52,082 nt of DNA from Ruminococcus sp. (GCA_017397925.1 JAFQHO010000070.1:1-52082), one strand, 5' to 3'; counted from the stretch's first letter, positions 34,097 through 43,000 are shown. Made by a program: numbers and translations. Notes: generated from the sequence alone by a model not told the origin.

Positions 34097-35242
34097 ATGA
34101 AGAAAATATTTGCTCTTATTGCCGCAGCGAGTTGTATTTTAACTGTGGATATACCTGCGGCTTATGCTGAAAATATTGAGGTATCTGCAAAGGCGGCGGT
34201 GGTTATTTCTGCCGATACAGGGGAGATTATTTACTCCAAAAACAGCAGAGAAAAGCTCCCTATGGCAAGTACCACCAAAATTATGTCTGCGCTTATATGC
34301 CTTGAAAGCGGTGACTTATACGAGCCGTTTACGGTGAATTCCGATGCTATTAAAGTCGAGGGTTCATCTATGGGCTTGCAGGAGGGGGATATTGTTACAA
34401 AATATGCCCTTGCCTGCGGAATGCTGCTTCCTTCGGGAAATGACGGCGCTAACGCTGCTGCTGTGAAAATAGCAGGCAGTCTGGAGGCTTTTGCAGAGCT
34501 TATGAACGACAGGGCGCAGAAAATGGGCTTGTCAAAGACGTTTTTTGTCACTCCCTCAGGATTGGAGGGCGAGGGACACGGCTCTTCCGCCGAGGATATG
34601 GCAATTCTTGCCGCTGAGGCGCTGAAAAATGACCTTTTCAGAGAGATATGCTCCTCATCTTCAATGAAACTGGAGTACGGTAATCCGCCCTATACGCGGT
34701 GGCTGAAAAATACTAATAAGCTGCTGACAATGTGTGACGGCGTATACGGCGTTAAAACGGGCTTTACAGACGAGGCGGGCAGATGCCTTGTTTCCGCCTG
34801 TGAGCGTGAGGGAAAACGGCTTATATGCGTTACTCTCAATGCTCCGGATGACTGGAATGACCATATAAAGCTGTATGAGGACAGCTTTAAAAGAGTCAAA
34901 GCTCAGAAACTTTGCATACCTTGTGAAATGTATGTTAACCTTGCAGGCTCAGACAGGGAAAAGCTGTCTGTTACTGTGGGAGAGGATATTGCCGATTTTA
35001 CGGTATATAACCGCGATACAGCTGATTTCACATATACCGTAGCTGCTCCGCCATTTGTGTATGCGCCTGTAAATGCCGGAGATGTGGCGGCAGAGCTGAT
35101 TGTTTCGGATAATGACAGGGAGCTTCAAAGGCTTCCGTTATATGCTGCGGAGGACGCAGAGTATAAGTCAACCGAAAAGATTGAAAAATCGGGAAATTTT
35201 ATTACGAAAGTAAAGGATATATTTAGTAAATGGAAAAAATAA
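34097..35242 (+). CDS. D-alanyl-D-alanine carboxypeptidase (DacB/DacF type, class C PBP5-like)
   Basis: 381 residues with a signal peptide (about 1-24). Serine-protease triad of the S11 family: STTK with Ser58 and Lys61, SGN at 113-115, KTG at 220-222. A beta domain follows, and the C-terminus ends in a basic amphipathic stretch (ITKVKDIFSKWKK) typical for membrane association. The enzyme trims the terminal D-Ala from wall pentapeptides. In this sporulation-flavoured context it may be DacF. It overlaps the next gene by 13 bp. Confidence 0.94.
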   Translation: MKKIFALIAAASCILTVDIPAAYAENIEVSAKAAVVISADTGEIIYSKNSREKLPMASTTKIMSALICLESGDLYEPFTVNSDAIKVEGSSMGLQEGDIVTKYALACGMLLPSGNDGANAAAVKIAGSLEAFAELMNDRAQKMGLSKTFFVTPSGLEGEGHGSSAEDMAILAAEALKNDLFREICSSSSMKLEYGNPPYTRWLKNTNKLLTMCDGVYGVKTGFTDEAGRCLVSACEREGKRLICVTLNAPDDWNDHIKLYEDSFKRVKAQKLCIPCEMYVNLAGSDREKLSVTVGEDIADFTVYNRDTADFTYTVAAPPFVYAPVNAGDVAAELIVSDNDRELQRLPLYAAEDAEYKSTEKIEKSGNFITKVKDIFSKWKK

Positions 35243-35961
35243 GAATTCAGAAAATGATCGCCGACAGCGGCTACTGCTCGCGCCGAAAGGCAGAGGAGCT
35301 TATTTCCAAGGGCAGGGTTAAGCTTAACGGCCATCCTGTAAAATTAGGTGATAAATGCGGTTTCCACGACCTTATCACCATTGACGGTGAGCGTATCTAT
35401 ATGCCCCGTAAGAGAAATTTTGTCTATATTATGATGAATAAGCCCCGTGGTTACGTTACAACGGTGTCAGATGAGCTTGACCGCCGCTGTGTAATGGATT
35501 TGCTGGAAGATGTTGAGGAGCGTGTGTACCCTATCGGACGACTTGACAGAAACTCCGAGGGTCTTCTCCTCTTTACAAACGACGGCGAGTTTGCTAACAG
35601 CATTATGCACCCAAGCCGTCATATTGCCAAGACATACCGCGTTACTGTTCGCCCTGATATAAGCGATGACCAGCTTGTTCAGCTTTCAAGCGGAATTGAA
35701 ATCGACGGCAGAAAGACGATGCCTGCAAATGTTGTTGTAAAGGAAAAACAGCAGGGCAGAGTAGTTATGCTTATAACTATCCACGAGGGCAGAAACCGTC
35801 AGATTCGTAAGATGTGCGAGGCTGTGGGTCTTGAAGTTGCAAGACTTCGCCGTGTAAGCATCGGCCCTCTCCGCCTTGGTATGCTTAAACCGGGCGCGTG
35901 GCGCGAGCTTACTGCTGATGAGCTGAGAGCATTGAGAACAGCTATCGGCAAGGAGAAATAA
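35230..35961 (+). CDS. Pseudouridine synthase, RsuA/RluB family
   Basis: 243 residues. N-terminal S4 domain (RIQKMIADSGYCSRRKAEELISKGRVKLNG) and catalytic domain with GRLDRNSEGLLLFTNDGEF, where the aspartate is the nucleophile, and EGRNRQIRKMCEAVG near the end. In Bacillus the gene beside dacB/scpB is rluB, modifying 23S rRNA near position 2605, so RluB is the likely role. The start codon lies inside dacB. Confidence 0.94.
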   Translation: MEKIRIQKMIADSGYCSRRKAEELISKGRVKLNGHPVKLGDKCGFHDLITIDGERIYMPRKRNFVYIMMNKPRGYVTTVSDELDRRCVMDLLEDVEERVYPIGRLDRNSEGLLLFTNDGEFANSIMHPSRHIAKTYRVTVRPDISDDQLVQLSSGIEIDGRKTMPANVVVKEKQQGRVVMLITIHEGRNRQIRKMCEAVGLEVARLRRVSIGPLRLGMLKPGAWRELTADELRALRTAIGKEK

Positions 35962-35966
35962 TCGCT

Positions 35967-36353
35967 ATGCTGGAGATACAGGAGAGGTTTGATACCGCAG
36001 GATATGAGCATATCATAGAGGCGGCAGGGGAGAATATTCCCCATATAACCGAGGCTATGGACGGCGGAAAGGCTATCGGCTTTATTGCTTATGCTTATGA
36101 TGCCGACAAAACCATAGTCTACGACTACGACGACGGCGGCGACCTTATGCTATGTGATGGTCTTGTCCGTTCAGTTATGTTTAAAAGCGTGCTGAAAGGC
36201 ATTGAAACTATGGAATTCAGCCTGCCTGAAAATGGGAAATTAAAAAACCTTATAAGGCTGAAATTTCTTGCAGAGGGGCAGGTTGTCTGTGATGACCTTA
36301 ACAGCTTTATGAATGGCTGTCAGCACTGCAAGAAGGGAAACCCCGAAAAATAA
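35967..36353 (+). CDS. Hypothetical protein, possibly acetyltransferase-derived
   Basis: 128 residues, 5 bp after the pseudouridine synthase. Acidic alpha/beta protein with KAIGFIAYAYDADKTIVYDYDDGGDLMLCDGLVRSVMF, which vaguely follows the layout of a short GNAT domain but lacks a recognisable acetyl-CoA loop. It ends with a CQHCKK pair, perhaps half of a metal site. No named family recognised. Tight spacing implies co-expression and a real gene. Confidence 0.6.
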   Translation: MLEIQERFDTAGYEHIIEAAGENIPHITEAMDGGKAIGFIAYAYDADKTIVYDYDDGGDLMLCDGLVRSVMFKSVLKGIETMEFSLPENGKLKNLIRLKFLAEGQVVCDDLNSFMNGCQHCKKGNPEK

Positions 36354-36380
36354 GTAAATCAGATACAATGGAGGGATTAT

Positions 36381-37328
36381 ATGCCCATAAGAATATCATC
36401 GGAGCTTCCTGCGTTCAAAACGCTGGTAGAAGAAAATATATTTGTAATGTCCAAGGAAAGGGCGGAGCATCAGGACATCCGTCCCCTTAAAGTTATAATC
36501 CTTAACATTATGCCTAAGAAAATTGAAACAGAATGTCAGCTTATGCGGCTTCTCAGTAATACCCCTTTACAGGTGGATATTGACCTGCTGCAGATGGCTT
36601 CACATACATCTAAAAATACGTCAAGCCACCACCTTGAAGCCTTCTATAAGACATTTGAGGAGATTAAGCACCGCCGCTATGACGGTATGATTGTCACAGG
36701 TGCGCCTGTTGAGCTGCTTGAATTCGAAAAGGTGGACTATTGGGAGGAAATCAAGGAGATTTTTGAGTGGTCAAAAACTCACGTATTTTCAACTCTCCAC
36801 ATATGCTGGGCGGCTCAAGCCGGGCTTTATTATCACTTCGGCGTGCCGAAATATGCCCTTCCGCAGAAAATGTTCGGTATATTCCCTCATAAGGCTGAGG
36901 TGTCTAATTGTCAGCTGCTGAAAGGCTTTGACGATATATTCTATGTGCCTCACAGCCGCAATACTGAGATACACCGCGAGGATATTGAGAAGGTATCACA
37001 GCTTGAAATACTCACAAGCTCTGAAATGGCAGGAGTTCATATTGTAGCCAACAAAAACGGCAGACAGTACTTCATTACGGGACATTCTGAATACGACCGC
37101 GATACCATTGCGGCGGAGTATTTCCGCGATGTGGACAAGGGTATTGATATACAGCTGCCCTATAACTACTTCCCCGACGATAACCCTGAGAATACCCCTG
37201 TATTCTCCTGGAGATGCACAGCTAATCTGATGTTCTCCAACTGGCTTAACTACTGCGTTTATCAGCGGACGCCCTATAATCTGGACGAGCTTGAAATAAG
37301 AAGCTGGACCTGGGCGACAGACTATTAA
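36381..37328 (+). CDS. metA: Homoserine O-acetyltransferase (MetA family)
   Basis: 315 residues with the MetA glutamine-amidotransferase-like fold. Nucleophile Cys142 lies in [19 protein letters not shown], and GHSEYDRDT supplies the catalytic His and Glu. Residue 111 in [10 protein letters not shown] is glutamate; in characterised MetA proteins Glu at this position goes with acetyl-CoA and Gly with succinyl-CoA, so O-acetylhomoserine is the predicted product. This is the first committed step to methionine. GGAGG precedes the start. No S-box is visible upstream, unlike metK. Confidence 0.95.
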   Translation: MPIRISSELPAFKTLVEENIFVMSKERAEHQDIRPLKVIILNIMPKKIETECQLMRLLSNTPLQVDIDLLQMASHTSKNTSSHHLEAFYKTFEEIKHRRYDGMIVTGAPVELLEFEKVDYWEEIKEIFEWSKTHVFSTLHICWAAQAGLYYHFGVPKYALPQKMFGIFPHKAEVSNCQLLKGFDDIFYVPHSRNTEIHREDIEKVSQLEILTSSEMAGVHIVANKNGRQYFITGHSEYDRDTIAAEYFRDVDKGIDIQLPYNYFPDDNPENTPVFSWRCTANLMFSNWLNYCVYQRTPYNLDELEIRSWTWATDY

Positions 37329-37355
37329 AGAGATAAATCTCTGGAAAGAAGAAGT

Positions 37356-38033
37356 ATGGAAGATTTTAACGATAATATGAATTATAATTTCAACCACAAT
37401 CAACCTAATGGTGAGCCTTACAGCAATCCCAATAATCAGTTTTATAATATATCAGAGGGTCAAAAGCCTGTCTGGGCAGCGATTGTAAGCTTCGTGCTGA
37501 GTATTATTAACCTTGTTACCTGCTGCTGCTGCGGATATGTTGCTATGATTATTTCCCTTATTCTGGGTATTATATCCCTTGTCAAAAAATGGGGCGGTAA
37601 AGGGTTTGCCATTGCAGGTGTTGCTATATCCTCTGTGTGCCTTGTTATAACAATTTTTTCTCAGATTTTCCTGGGTGGACTGAGTACTTGCCTTACCGAT
37701 GTTATGTCTACTGCTCCGCAATATTATGAGGAGTACAGCAAAACAGGGGAAATTCCTGAGGAAATGGAGAAGTATAACAACGATGAGTACGACTGGTACT
37801 GGAAAATGACAGGAAATGACAGCTTTGCTGAGTTCTATGACCAGTGGATGACTATTTACGGAGGTATTGCCGCGGCTTCTGAGTATTCTGAGGATAGCGA
37901 AAACAGTGACAACGCTATTAATGATGATGATTTCTTCAATTATGGCGATGAGGATTTCTTCGGTTACGATGATTACTACGGCGGCGATGAATCATCTGAG
38001 CCTGAGTTTGGTGAAACTCCTGTGGAGTTGTAA
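37356..38033 (+). CDS. DUF4190-type membrane protein
   Basis: 225 residues. An Asn/Pro-rich cytoplasmic tail of about 40 residues is followed by two membrane helices with the cysteine run TCCCCGYVAM between, then GGKGFAIAGVAISSVCLVI, the DUF4190 pattern. The C-terminal half is extracytoplasmic, very acidic and Tyr/Asp-rich (about residues 125-225). Function unknown. A clean terminator follows. Confidence 0.8.
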   Translation: MEDFNDNMNYNFNHNQPNGEPYSNPNNQFYNISEGQKPVWAAIVSFVLSIINLVTCCCCGYVAMIISLILGIISLVKKWGGKGFAIAGVAISSVCLVITIFSQIFLGGLSTCLTDVMSTAPQYYEEYSKTGEIPEEMEKYNNDEYDWYWKMTGNDSFAEFYDQWMTIYGGIAAASEYSEDSENSDNAINDDDFFNYGDEDFFGYDDYYGGDESSEPEFGETPVEL

Positions 38034-38048
38034 AATTTTGTCTTTAAA

Positions 38049-38077
38049 GGTGGGATTTATTCCCGCCTTTTTTATGT
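38049..38077 (+). terminator. Terminator after the DUF4190 gene
   Basis: GGTGGGA/TCCCGCC-type stem with loop TTTAT and six T. Confidence 0.9.
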
Positions 38078-38453
38078 CCTGATTTTCTGTCTGTGTAACA
38101 TACCCCTCTATAATAGGGCAAAAATCGGCCTTTTTTCAACCAAAAATGGTTGATTATTGAAAAATAATTTTTATTTTCTACTTTTTAGATAATCACCAAC
38201 AGAGAAATTTGTGAAAAAGTACACATAATTTATTGTTATTTATTTTTGTGTTAAACATTAAATTTGTAACGTTATTGTGCTGTGATTGCGGCAAATTTTA
38301 ACTGTTAATAACAGTTGAAAAATAATATAATTGCGGATCGCCGAAGGCGGCCCGTGATTTTGTTGAATTTCGTTCCGAAATTGTGGGCGAGCAATGCTCG
38401 CCCCTACAGGGAATGACGTGAAACAGGCGTTTTATAGGGGCGGTAATTACGCA
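38078..38453. repeat. Intergenic region with dispersed palindromic repeats
   Basis: About 375 bp without a gene. A small CAACC/GGTTG hairpin lies near 38138-38154. Between 38334 and 38403 three palindromes follow one another: CGCC/GGCG, AATTTCG/CGAAATT (38366-38382) and GGGCGAGC/GCTCGCCC (38385-38403). The last is followed by CCCTACAGG. ATTACGCATTACGCATTGAA at 38446 runs into the 3' end of the deacetylase gene. Related palindromes occur at 22896-22993. Confidence 0.6.
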
Positions 38454-39317
38454 TTACGCATTGAATAACCTCGCCATATATTCCTCTGTAGAGTATAATC
38501 CGCTGCGGTTATATCGTCCGATGCCGTAAAGACAATCGGGCTCTCTTGTGATATAATTCATCTGCTCGCGGCAGGTTAATGTCATCAAAAAGCCGCTGTC
38601 ACGTATTACAGGCAGGCTTTCGCGGCTTACGCTTCCAAAGGGATAGGTGAATATAACAGGGTAAAACCCGATATTTTCGCGGAATTCCTCCTGTAATTGC
38701 TGTATATCCGCTGAAAGTGCTGTTCTGTAGCTTTCTTCTGTTTCTCCGCTGTTTCGTGAGCATCCCACTCTGCCGTCATACAGAGAGTGCATATCATATG
38801 TGTGGTTGCCTATTTCTATCCGTCCTGAGCTTACAAGCTCATCTATGTCTGTCCACGTAAGGTAGGAATATTTCGGGTTGTGTGGGTCTTTTATGGCATC
38901 GTTGTCTATATATCGCCCTACGGTGGACACCACTGCGGTCATATCGTATTTTTCAAGGAGGGGGACGAGGACTGATAAATTGTTGTAAAATCCGTCGTCC
39001 AATGTTATCATAACCGCTTTTTCAGGGAGTTTGCCCCTGTTCTGAGTGTATGCAATAACCTGCTCAGCTGTAACCGTCTGATAGCCGTTGTTTTTCAGCC
39101 ATTGCAGGTCAGCTTCTACCTGTTCCGCTGTTACTGCATACTCAGAGGGAGTATCGGTATATATGCTGTGGTACATTATTACGGGCAGGGGGACAGGTTC
39201 TTCTGCCTTTGTAAGCAGGGATTTGCTGCATATTATCAGTGCTGCGCCAACAAGGAATATTATTGCCGCTATATATACACTCCGCAGTAAATTAATGTAT
39301 CTTTTTCCGGTTGTCAT
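38454..39317 (-). CDS. Polysaccharide deacetylase, membrane-anchored
   Basis: 287 residues from ATG 39317 with AAAGGAG upstream; the longer frame to 39416 has no such site. One N-terminal membrane helix (YIAAIIFLVGAALIICS). NodB-type domain: PVIMYHSIY, TLDDGFYNN with the metal aspartate, and GNHTYDMH with two metal histidines. Such proteins deacetylate peptidoglycan or other GlcNAc polymers outside the membrane. It is transcribed away from spoIIP. Confidence 0.92.
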   Translation of the reverse strand: MTTGKRYINLLRSVYIAAIIFLVGAALIICSKSLLTKAEEPVPLPVIMYHSIYTDTPSEYAVTAEQVEADLQWLKNNGYQTVTAEQVIAYTQNRGKLPEKAVMITLDDGFYNNLSVLVPLLEKYDMTAVVSTVGRYIDNDAIKDPHNPKYSYLTWTDIDELVSSGRIEIGNHTYDMHSLYDGRVGCSRNSGETEESYRTALSADIQQLQEEFRENIGFYPVIFTYPFGSVSRESLPVIRDSGFLMTLTCREQMNYITREPDCLYGIGRYNRSGLYSTEEYMARLFNA

Positions 39318-39448
39318 TGTATCACGCTCCTTTTTATTATTATATTTGTGTTGTCGGTGAATAATACTTTTGTTATAAAAATCCTTTCTGCTGAATATAA
39401 TTCCATAAAGGGACAATTATATTTATGGAAAAGGAACGGTGATTTAAA

Positions 39449-40579
39449 ATGAAAAGGCGAAAAAGAAAGGGCATAGGCAGGGTTATCCGATGGGCTGTAT
39501 TGCTGACACTGCCTGTTACTGCCGCTTATGGCGGCAGGGGAGTGAAGCTGGCTGCGGATGTTATGTGCTTTTCTGATGAAAAGCCTCAGCCTGCAGCGGT
39601 TATACGTGAAAGCGTATCTGCTGAACTTACTGAATCGGACTTGCTTTCAGGTGAAACTGTGCTTTCTCACGGCTATGGTGTATATGCTGAGGTCAGCAAG
39701 GACGAAATAAGGCTGAGAAGTCCCCTTGATATGACGGCGGATAACCCTGGGGAAAAGCCTTATCCCGAAAACTGGTCAAAGGGGATAAGCGTAGTACGTA
39801 CAACCTATGGCAGATACAGCGGAAATGCTTTTTTTAATCTTGACGGCGGCAGTCAGGTGAATAATAAATCTACTCTTACCAATGATTTACTGCTGAGAGA
39901 AAGCCGCTCTGCACCCGATTTTACCATTTCTGATACGGATGAGCCGCAGGTGCTTCTCTATCATACCCATACAACTGAAAGCTTTGAGCCGTTTGTAAGG
40001 GAGAATATGGACGCTGAATTCAACTATCGTACAACGGACGAGACAAAAAATATGGTTATGGTGGGAAATGCTATACAGGCGGAGCTTGAAGCCAAGGGTA
40101 TCGGCGTTATTCATGTTACTGAAATACACGATTATCCCTCATATAACGGTTCCTATGGCAGAAGCAGGGAAAGTATCATGCCCATTCTTGAAGAATATCC
40201 CGAAATAAAGGTGGTTCTTGATATCCATCGTGACGCTATTTCAGGGGACGACTATGCGGCTCAGCCGTATATCGAAATAGACGGAAAAGAAGCGGCTCAG
40301 ATTATGATTATATCAGGGTGCGACGACGGTACTCTTGGTATGCCCGATTATCTGAAAAATTTTCACTTTGCCAGTGCTTTACAGCGGCAGTTTGAGGAGG
40401 ATTACCCCGGGCTTGCAAGGCCGATACTATTCGATTACCGCCATTATAATCAGGATCTGACTACGGGCAGTCTGCTTATTGAGGTCGGTTCTCACGGAAA
40501 TACCCTTGAACAGGCGCAGTATTCGGGGCAGCTTATCGGACGTTCACTTTGCAGACTTCTTGAGGAGATGAAAAAATAA
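39449..40579 (+). CDS. spoIIP: Stage II sporulation protein P
   Basis: 376 residues. A basic N-terminus and membrane helix lead to an extracytoplasmic SpoIIP amidase/endopeptidase domain: VLLYHTHTTESFEP carries the zinc His and conserved Glu, VLDIHRDAI the second His region, and LIEVGSHGNTLEQA the catalytic Glu. With SpoIID and SpoIIM it thins septal peptidoglycan during engulfment. A forespore/mother-cell promoter could not be identified with confidence. Confidence 0.95.
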   Translation: MKRRKRKGIGRVIRWAVLLTLPVTAAYGGRGVKLAADVMCFSDEKPQPAAVIRESVSAELTESDLLSGETVLSHGYGVYAEVSKDEIRLRSPLDMTADNPGEKPYPENWSKGISVVRTTYGRYSGNAFFNLDGGSQVNNKSTLTNDLLLRESRSAPDFTISDTDEPQVLLYHTHTTESFEPFVRENMDAEFNYRTTDETKNMVMVGNAIQAELEAKGIGVIHVTEIHDYPSYNGSYGRSRESIMPILEEYPEIKVVLDIHRDAISGDDYAAQPYIEIDGKEAAQIMIISGCDDGTLGMPDYLKNFHFASALQRQFEEDYPGLARPILFDYRHYNQDLTTGSLLIEVGSHGNTLEQAQYSGQLIGRSLCRLLEEMKK

Positions 40580-40887
40580 TGAAAGGCAAAAAAATTACGG
40601 TCAGACTGGTACTGTTGTACCTTATTCTGACCGTTGGTATCTGGATGTTTCTGTATTCCTACTCTAATTCCTATAATAAGCTGAATTCTGAGAAGATATC
40701 TGCTGCTGAAGTCGTTGTGGACAAGGATAAGACCGTTGTTCGTCTGGTCGGCAGAGAATATCCTGTGGATACAGATGTTTTTTCCCCTGAAAGTGATTTT
40801 TATTTTGCCGCCTATATGCTTGCTCCCGCCGAATTCAGATTATTATGTACTGCTGAAAGTGCGTGGGAAAAGGAATTCGGGCTGTGA
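40579..40887 (+). CDS. Small bitopic membrane protein downstream of spoIIP
   Basis: 102 residues; the start overlaps the spoIIP stop (TAATG), so the two are translationally coupled. One N-terminal membrane helix (VRLVLLYLILTVGIWMFLY) is followed by a mixed extracytoplasmic segment with VVDKDKTVVRLVGREYPVD. No family recognised. Its last 45 bp overlap the convergent gene on the other strand. A role in engulfment is possible from context only. Confidence 0.65.
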   Translation: MKGKKITVRLVLLYLILTVGIWMFLYSYSNSYNKLNSEKISAAEVVVDKDKTVVRLVGREYPVDTDVFSPESDFYFAAYMLAPAEFRLLCTAESAWEKEFGL

Positions 40888-41418
40888 TGTTATATCATCG
40901 TGGAAACAATTAAGCTCCCCTGCGTAGTAAAGCTCAGCGTTGGGAAATTTGCGGAAATCATCGGGGGTATACAGAGAGAAGGGCTTTTCGAGAGGGATGC
41001 CTGCTCTTTCCAATGTATACGCCACAAACTGTGAGCATACGAAATTCTTGTCTCTTGCCCAGTTCTTTTTGAGGTATAGCGGAACAAGTCCAAGATAATT
41101 ATACGAGTATATCTTGCGGTTTTCTGCAAAATGGTTTATTAATCTGTTGTATTCTTCCTTTTGCTGAGGTGTAACAGCAATTCGGTATATCTCGCAGGGT
41201 ATAAAATCGAACTGGCCCAATGTGCCTTTGCCTACTACTTCTTTGTTGAATGTGGCAGGGAATAATAAAAGTCGGTATGTCCGACAAAAGCTGTACATTT
41301 CAGATAAGTCCTCGCTGCCTGAGAGGGAAACGTGGTTATATGGCTTTTTTGTCACAAATCTGAAAAGTCTTGCCGGTTTTGTGCCTGTTTGTGCAACTAT
41401 TATATAAATGTAATCCAA
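40843..41418 (-). CDS. Permuted papain-fold (YiiX/NlpC-P60-like) protein
   Basis: 191 residues starting at TTG 41418, which has GGGGGTGA just upstream. The open frame continues to 41616 but that part is an antisense reading of tRNA-Arg. KPYNHVSLS contains the candidate His29 and DKNFVCSQFVAYTLERAG the candidate nucleophile Cys128; His before Cys is the permuted papain order. Such proteins act as amidases or lipid-linked hydrolases. No signal peptide is seen, so it may act in the cytoplasm. It overlaps the convergent 40579 gene by 45 bp. Confidence 0.75.
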   Translation of the reverse strand: MDYIYIIVAQTGTKPARLFRFVTKKPYNHVSLSGSEDLSEMYSFCRTYRLLLFPATFNKEVVGKGTLGQFDFIPCEIYRIAVTPQQKEEYNRLINHFAENRKIYSYNYLGLVPLYLKKNWARDKNFVCSQFVAYTLERAGIPLEKPFSLYTPDDFRKFPNAELYYAGELNCFHDDITSQPEFLFPRTFSST

Positions 41419-41467
41419 ATATTCACCCCCATAAATCAAAATGTAAAAGAAAATTTTTTCTACAATT

Positions 41468-41496
41468 ATTATATCATAAACTCTTGCAAATTTCAA
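41468..41496 (-). promoter_or_regulatory. Minus-strand promoter of the papain-fold gene
   Basis: On the minus strand TTGAAA (41491-41496) and TATAAT (41468-41473) are spaced by 17 bp, about 50 bp before the TTG start. It overlaps the tRNA-Arg promoter on the other strand. Confidence 0.75.
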
Positions 41497-41512
41497 GGGT
41501 TTTTGATATAAT
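41484..41512 (+). promoter_or_regulatory. tRNA-Arg promoter
   Basis: TTGCAA (41484-41489) and TATAAT (41507-41512), 17-bp spacer, 29 bp before the mature tRNA 5' end. Confidence 0.82.
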
Positions 41513-41540
41513 ATTATATGGTATTGTTTTATGCTTATAT

Positions 41541-41615
41541 GCGCCTGTAGCTCAGTGGATAGAGCAGTAGCCTCCGACGCTACGCGCGCTGGTTCGATCC
41601 CAGTCAGGCGTACCA
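41541..41615 (+). tRNA. tRNA-Arg (anticodon CCG)
   Basis: Acceptor GCGCCTG pairs with CAGGCGT, D stem GCTC/GAGC, anticodon stem GTAGC/GCTAC with loop CTCCGAC (anticodon CCG, reads CGG), T arm GCTGG/CCAGT with TTCGATC. CCA is encoded. Confidence 0.97.
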
Positions 41616-41627
41616 AGTGAATTAAAA

Positions 41628-41657
41628 ATGCAGAATTATGAATTAAGAATTCTGCAT
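41628..41657. repeat. Palindrome downstream of tRNA-Arg
   Basis: ATGCAGAATT (41628-41637) and AATTCTGCAT (41648-41657) form a perfect 10-bp inverted repeat, followed by TAATGCGTTATTATTGC. The A+T-rich surroundings suggest a remnant of a small dispersed repeat. Confidence 0.55.
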
Positions 41658-41680
41658 TAATGCGTTATTATTGCATAGGG

Positions 41681-41701
41681 GCTGCCTTTGGCAGCTTTTT
41701 T
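41681..41701 (+). terminator. Terminator after tRNA-Arg
   Basis: GCTGCC/GGCAGC with a 3-nt loop TTT and six T. It lies directly before the ribosome-binding site of the next gene. Confidence 0.8.
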
Positions 41702-41721
41702 GCAAAATTGAAAGGTGCAGT

Positions 41722-42138
41722 ATGGATAAGTTTATAATAAAACACAACGAACTGACAGCAGATGAATTTATTTATCTGTGGAAATCCGTGTGGGGGACTC
41801 CACCTGCTTTGGAGCAGGTGCGCCTTGCTATGGAGAATAGTGTGTTCAGAGTGTCGGTGTATGATAGGGGAAATGTAATTGCAATGGCTCGAATGATTGG
41901 CGATATGGGGCTATGCTATTATATTAAAGATGTAGTTGTGCATCCCGATTATCAGAAGCAGGGGATAGGCAGGCGGCTTATAAATGAACTGCTGGACTTC
42001 ATTAAATCCAACGGTATAAGCGGTACGGAAATTTTTGTGGAGCTTTGTGCTATGCCCGATAAGATTCCCTTTTATGAAAAATTCGGCTTCTCTGCCAATG
42101 AAGCGCAGAGGCTCAGAATTATGCTTCCTGTAGAATAA
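41722..42138 (+). CDS. GNAT-family N-acetyltransferase
   Basis: 138 residues from ATG 41722 behind GAAAGGTG; the longer frame from 41671 runs through the terminator. IKDVVVHPDYQKQGIGRRLINELL is a textbook acetyl-CoA loop and KIPFYEKFGFSANEAQRL the C-terminal motif. It resembles small GCN5-like enzymes of unknown substrate. Confidence 0.9.
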   Translation: MDKFIIKHNELTADEFIYLWKSVWGTPPALEQVRLAMENSVFRVSVYDRGNVIAMARMIGDMGLCYYIKDVVVHPDYQKQGIGRRLINELLDFIKSNGISGTEIFVELCAMPDKIPFYEKFGFSANEAQRLRIMLPVE

Positions 42139-42141
42139 AAC

Positions 42142-42176
42142 AACCGCCCGATGTGTGAATGTCGGGCGGTTATGTT
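42142..42176. terminator. Bidirectional terminator
   Basis: A perfect 10-bp stem AACCGCCCGA/TCGGGCGGTT (42142-42151 and 42162-42171). It is followed by ATGTTTGG on the plus strand and preceded by AAAACA, so it can serve the + strand acetyltransferase and, less well, the - strand gene at 42239. Confidence 0.75.
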
Positions 42177-42238
42177 TGGTTGGATAAACCAAATTGGAAT
42201 TTGTCTCTTCGACAAACAAAAAAACATATGAATTTTAA

Positions 42239-42724
42239 TTAATCTATCATTTCTTCTTCGTTAAAACTCTTTTTGAAATTAAAGTTTTTATCAAAGCAAA
42301 TACACATCTGTAACAAGTTGGGAAAGGAATCATCAACCAATTCACCATCATCATCATAACAATCATCATCGTAGATTTCTCCACCATAATATACCAATGC
42401 AAAATCATGATAATATCCCTCATTATTTTGATATGGAGCACGAAATCTTACTTCTGATAACTTTAATTCAACATTGTTCCAGTTTAAATCCTGTTCCACT
42501 ATTATTTTTCTTGCAAAATCATCCAACTCGGGCAACTTATTCTTGAGCTGTTTAAAGAAATCACAGCCATAAGCGTAAACCTTATCTTCTGTAAAAAGAT
42601 CAAAGTTTAAGAATAATGAATCATCTTTATAATTTACATCTGCATGAACATATTTCGTGGAATTTGGCGGAGAAACTGTAATATCACTTATCCCCCATAT
42701 TTCTTTAAAATCATCTCGTGTCAT
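42239..42724 (-). CDS. Hypothetical acidic protein
   Basis: 161 residues from ATG 42724 with AAGGAGGT upstream. Very acidic (DDDCYDDDGELVDD near the C-terminus) and aromatic. No family recognised; the style resembles immunity-like or SMI1-type accessory proteins. The gene is A+T-rich. It is preceded by one copy of the duplicated terminator-promoter cassette. Confidence 0.65.
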   Translation of the reverse strand: MTRDDFKEIWGISDITVSPPNSTKYVHADVNYKDDSLFLNFDLFTEDKVYAYGCDFFKQLKNKLPELDDFARKIIVEQDLNWNNVELKLSEVRFRAPYQNNEGYYHDFALVYYGGEIYDDDCYDDDGELVDDSFPNLLQMCICFDKNFNFKKSFNEEEMID

Positions 42725-42781
42725 TGAAATTACCTCCTTAGAATAATGAATCAACTTTGTCTATAAGTTCTTATTTTTTGG

Positions 42782-42863
42782 TCTGTCTAACCAACTATAT
42801 TATACCACATTCCGCAAACGATTGCAACAAAAAACCTCCGATATATTCACATCGGAGGTTTTG
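42782..42863 (-). repeat. Duplicated terminator-promoter cassette, copy 1
   Basis: 82 bp repeated at 43753-43834; over the core 42795-42863 the copies differ at only two of 69 positions. On the minus strand it contains a hairpin terminator (about 42834-42859, stem ACCTCCGAT with T-run) followed by TTGCAA (42822-42827), 17 bp and TATAAT (42799-42804). It ends the DUF1349 gene and starts the 42239 gene. Confidence 0.85.
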
Positions 42864-43000
42864 TCACTCTTGCTCAAAATAGATGACATAGAAAATGGCT
42901 ATGTAATATGTTCAGTTCGGTAATTTGAAATTTACTGTTCATAAAATCAAAATTTTTTCTAATCGTTTCTTAGTTAACAATGATGATTGTGTGCTTATAA

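Noticed and set aside
41419-41616. N-terminal 66-codon extension of the papain-fold gene
   Set aside because: Its first part is antisense to tRNA-Arg and gives the known artefact RLTGIEPARVASEATALSTE; it also lies upstream of the predicted transcription start. The TTG at 41418 has a good ribosome-binding site.
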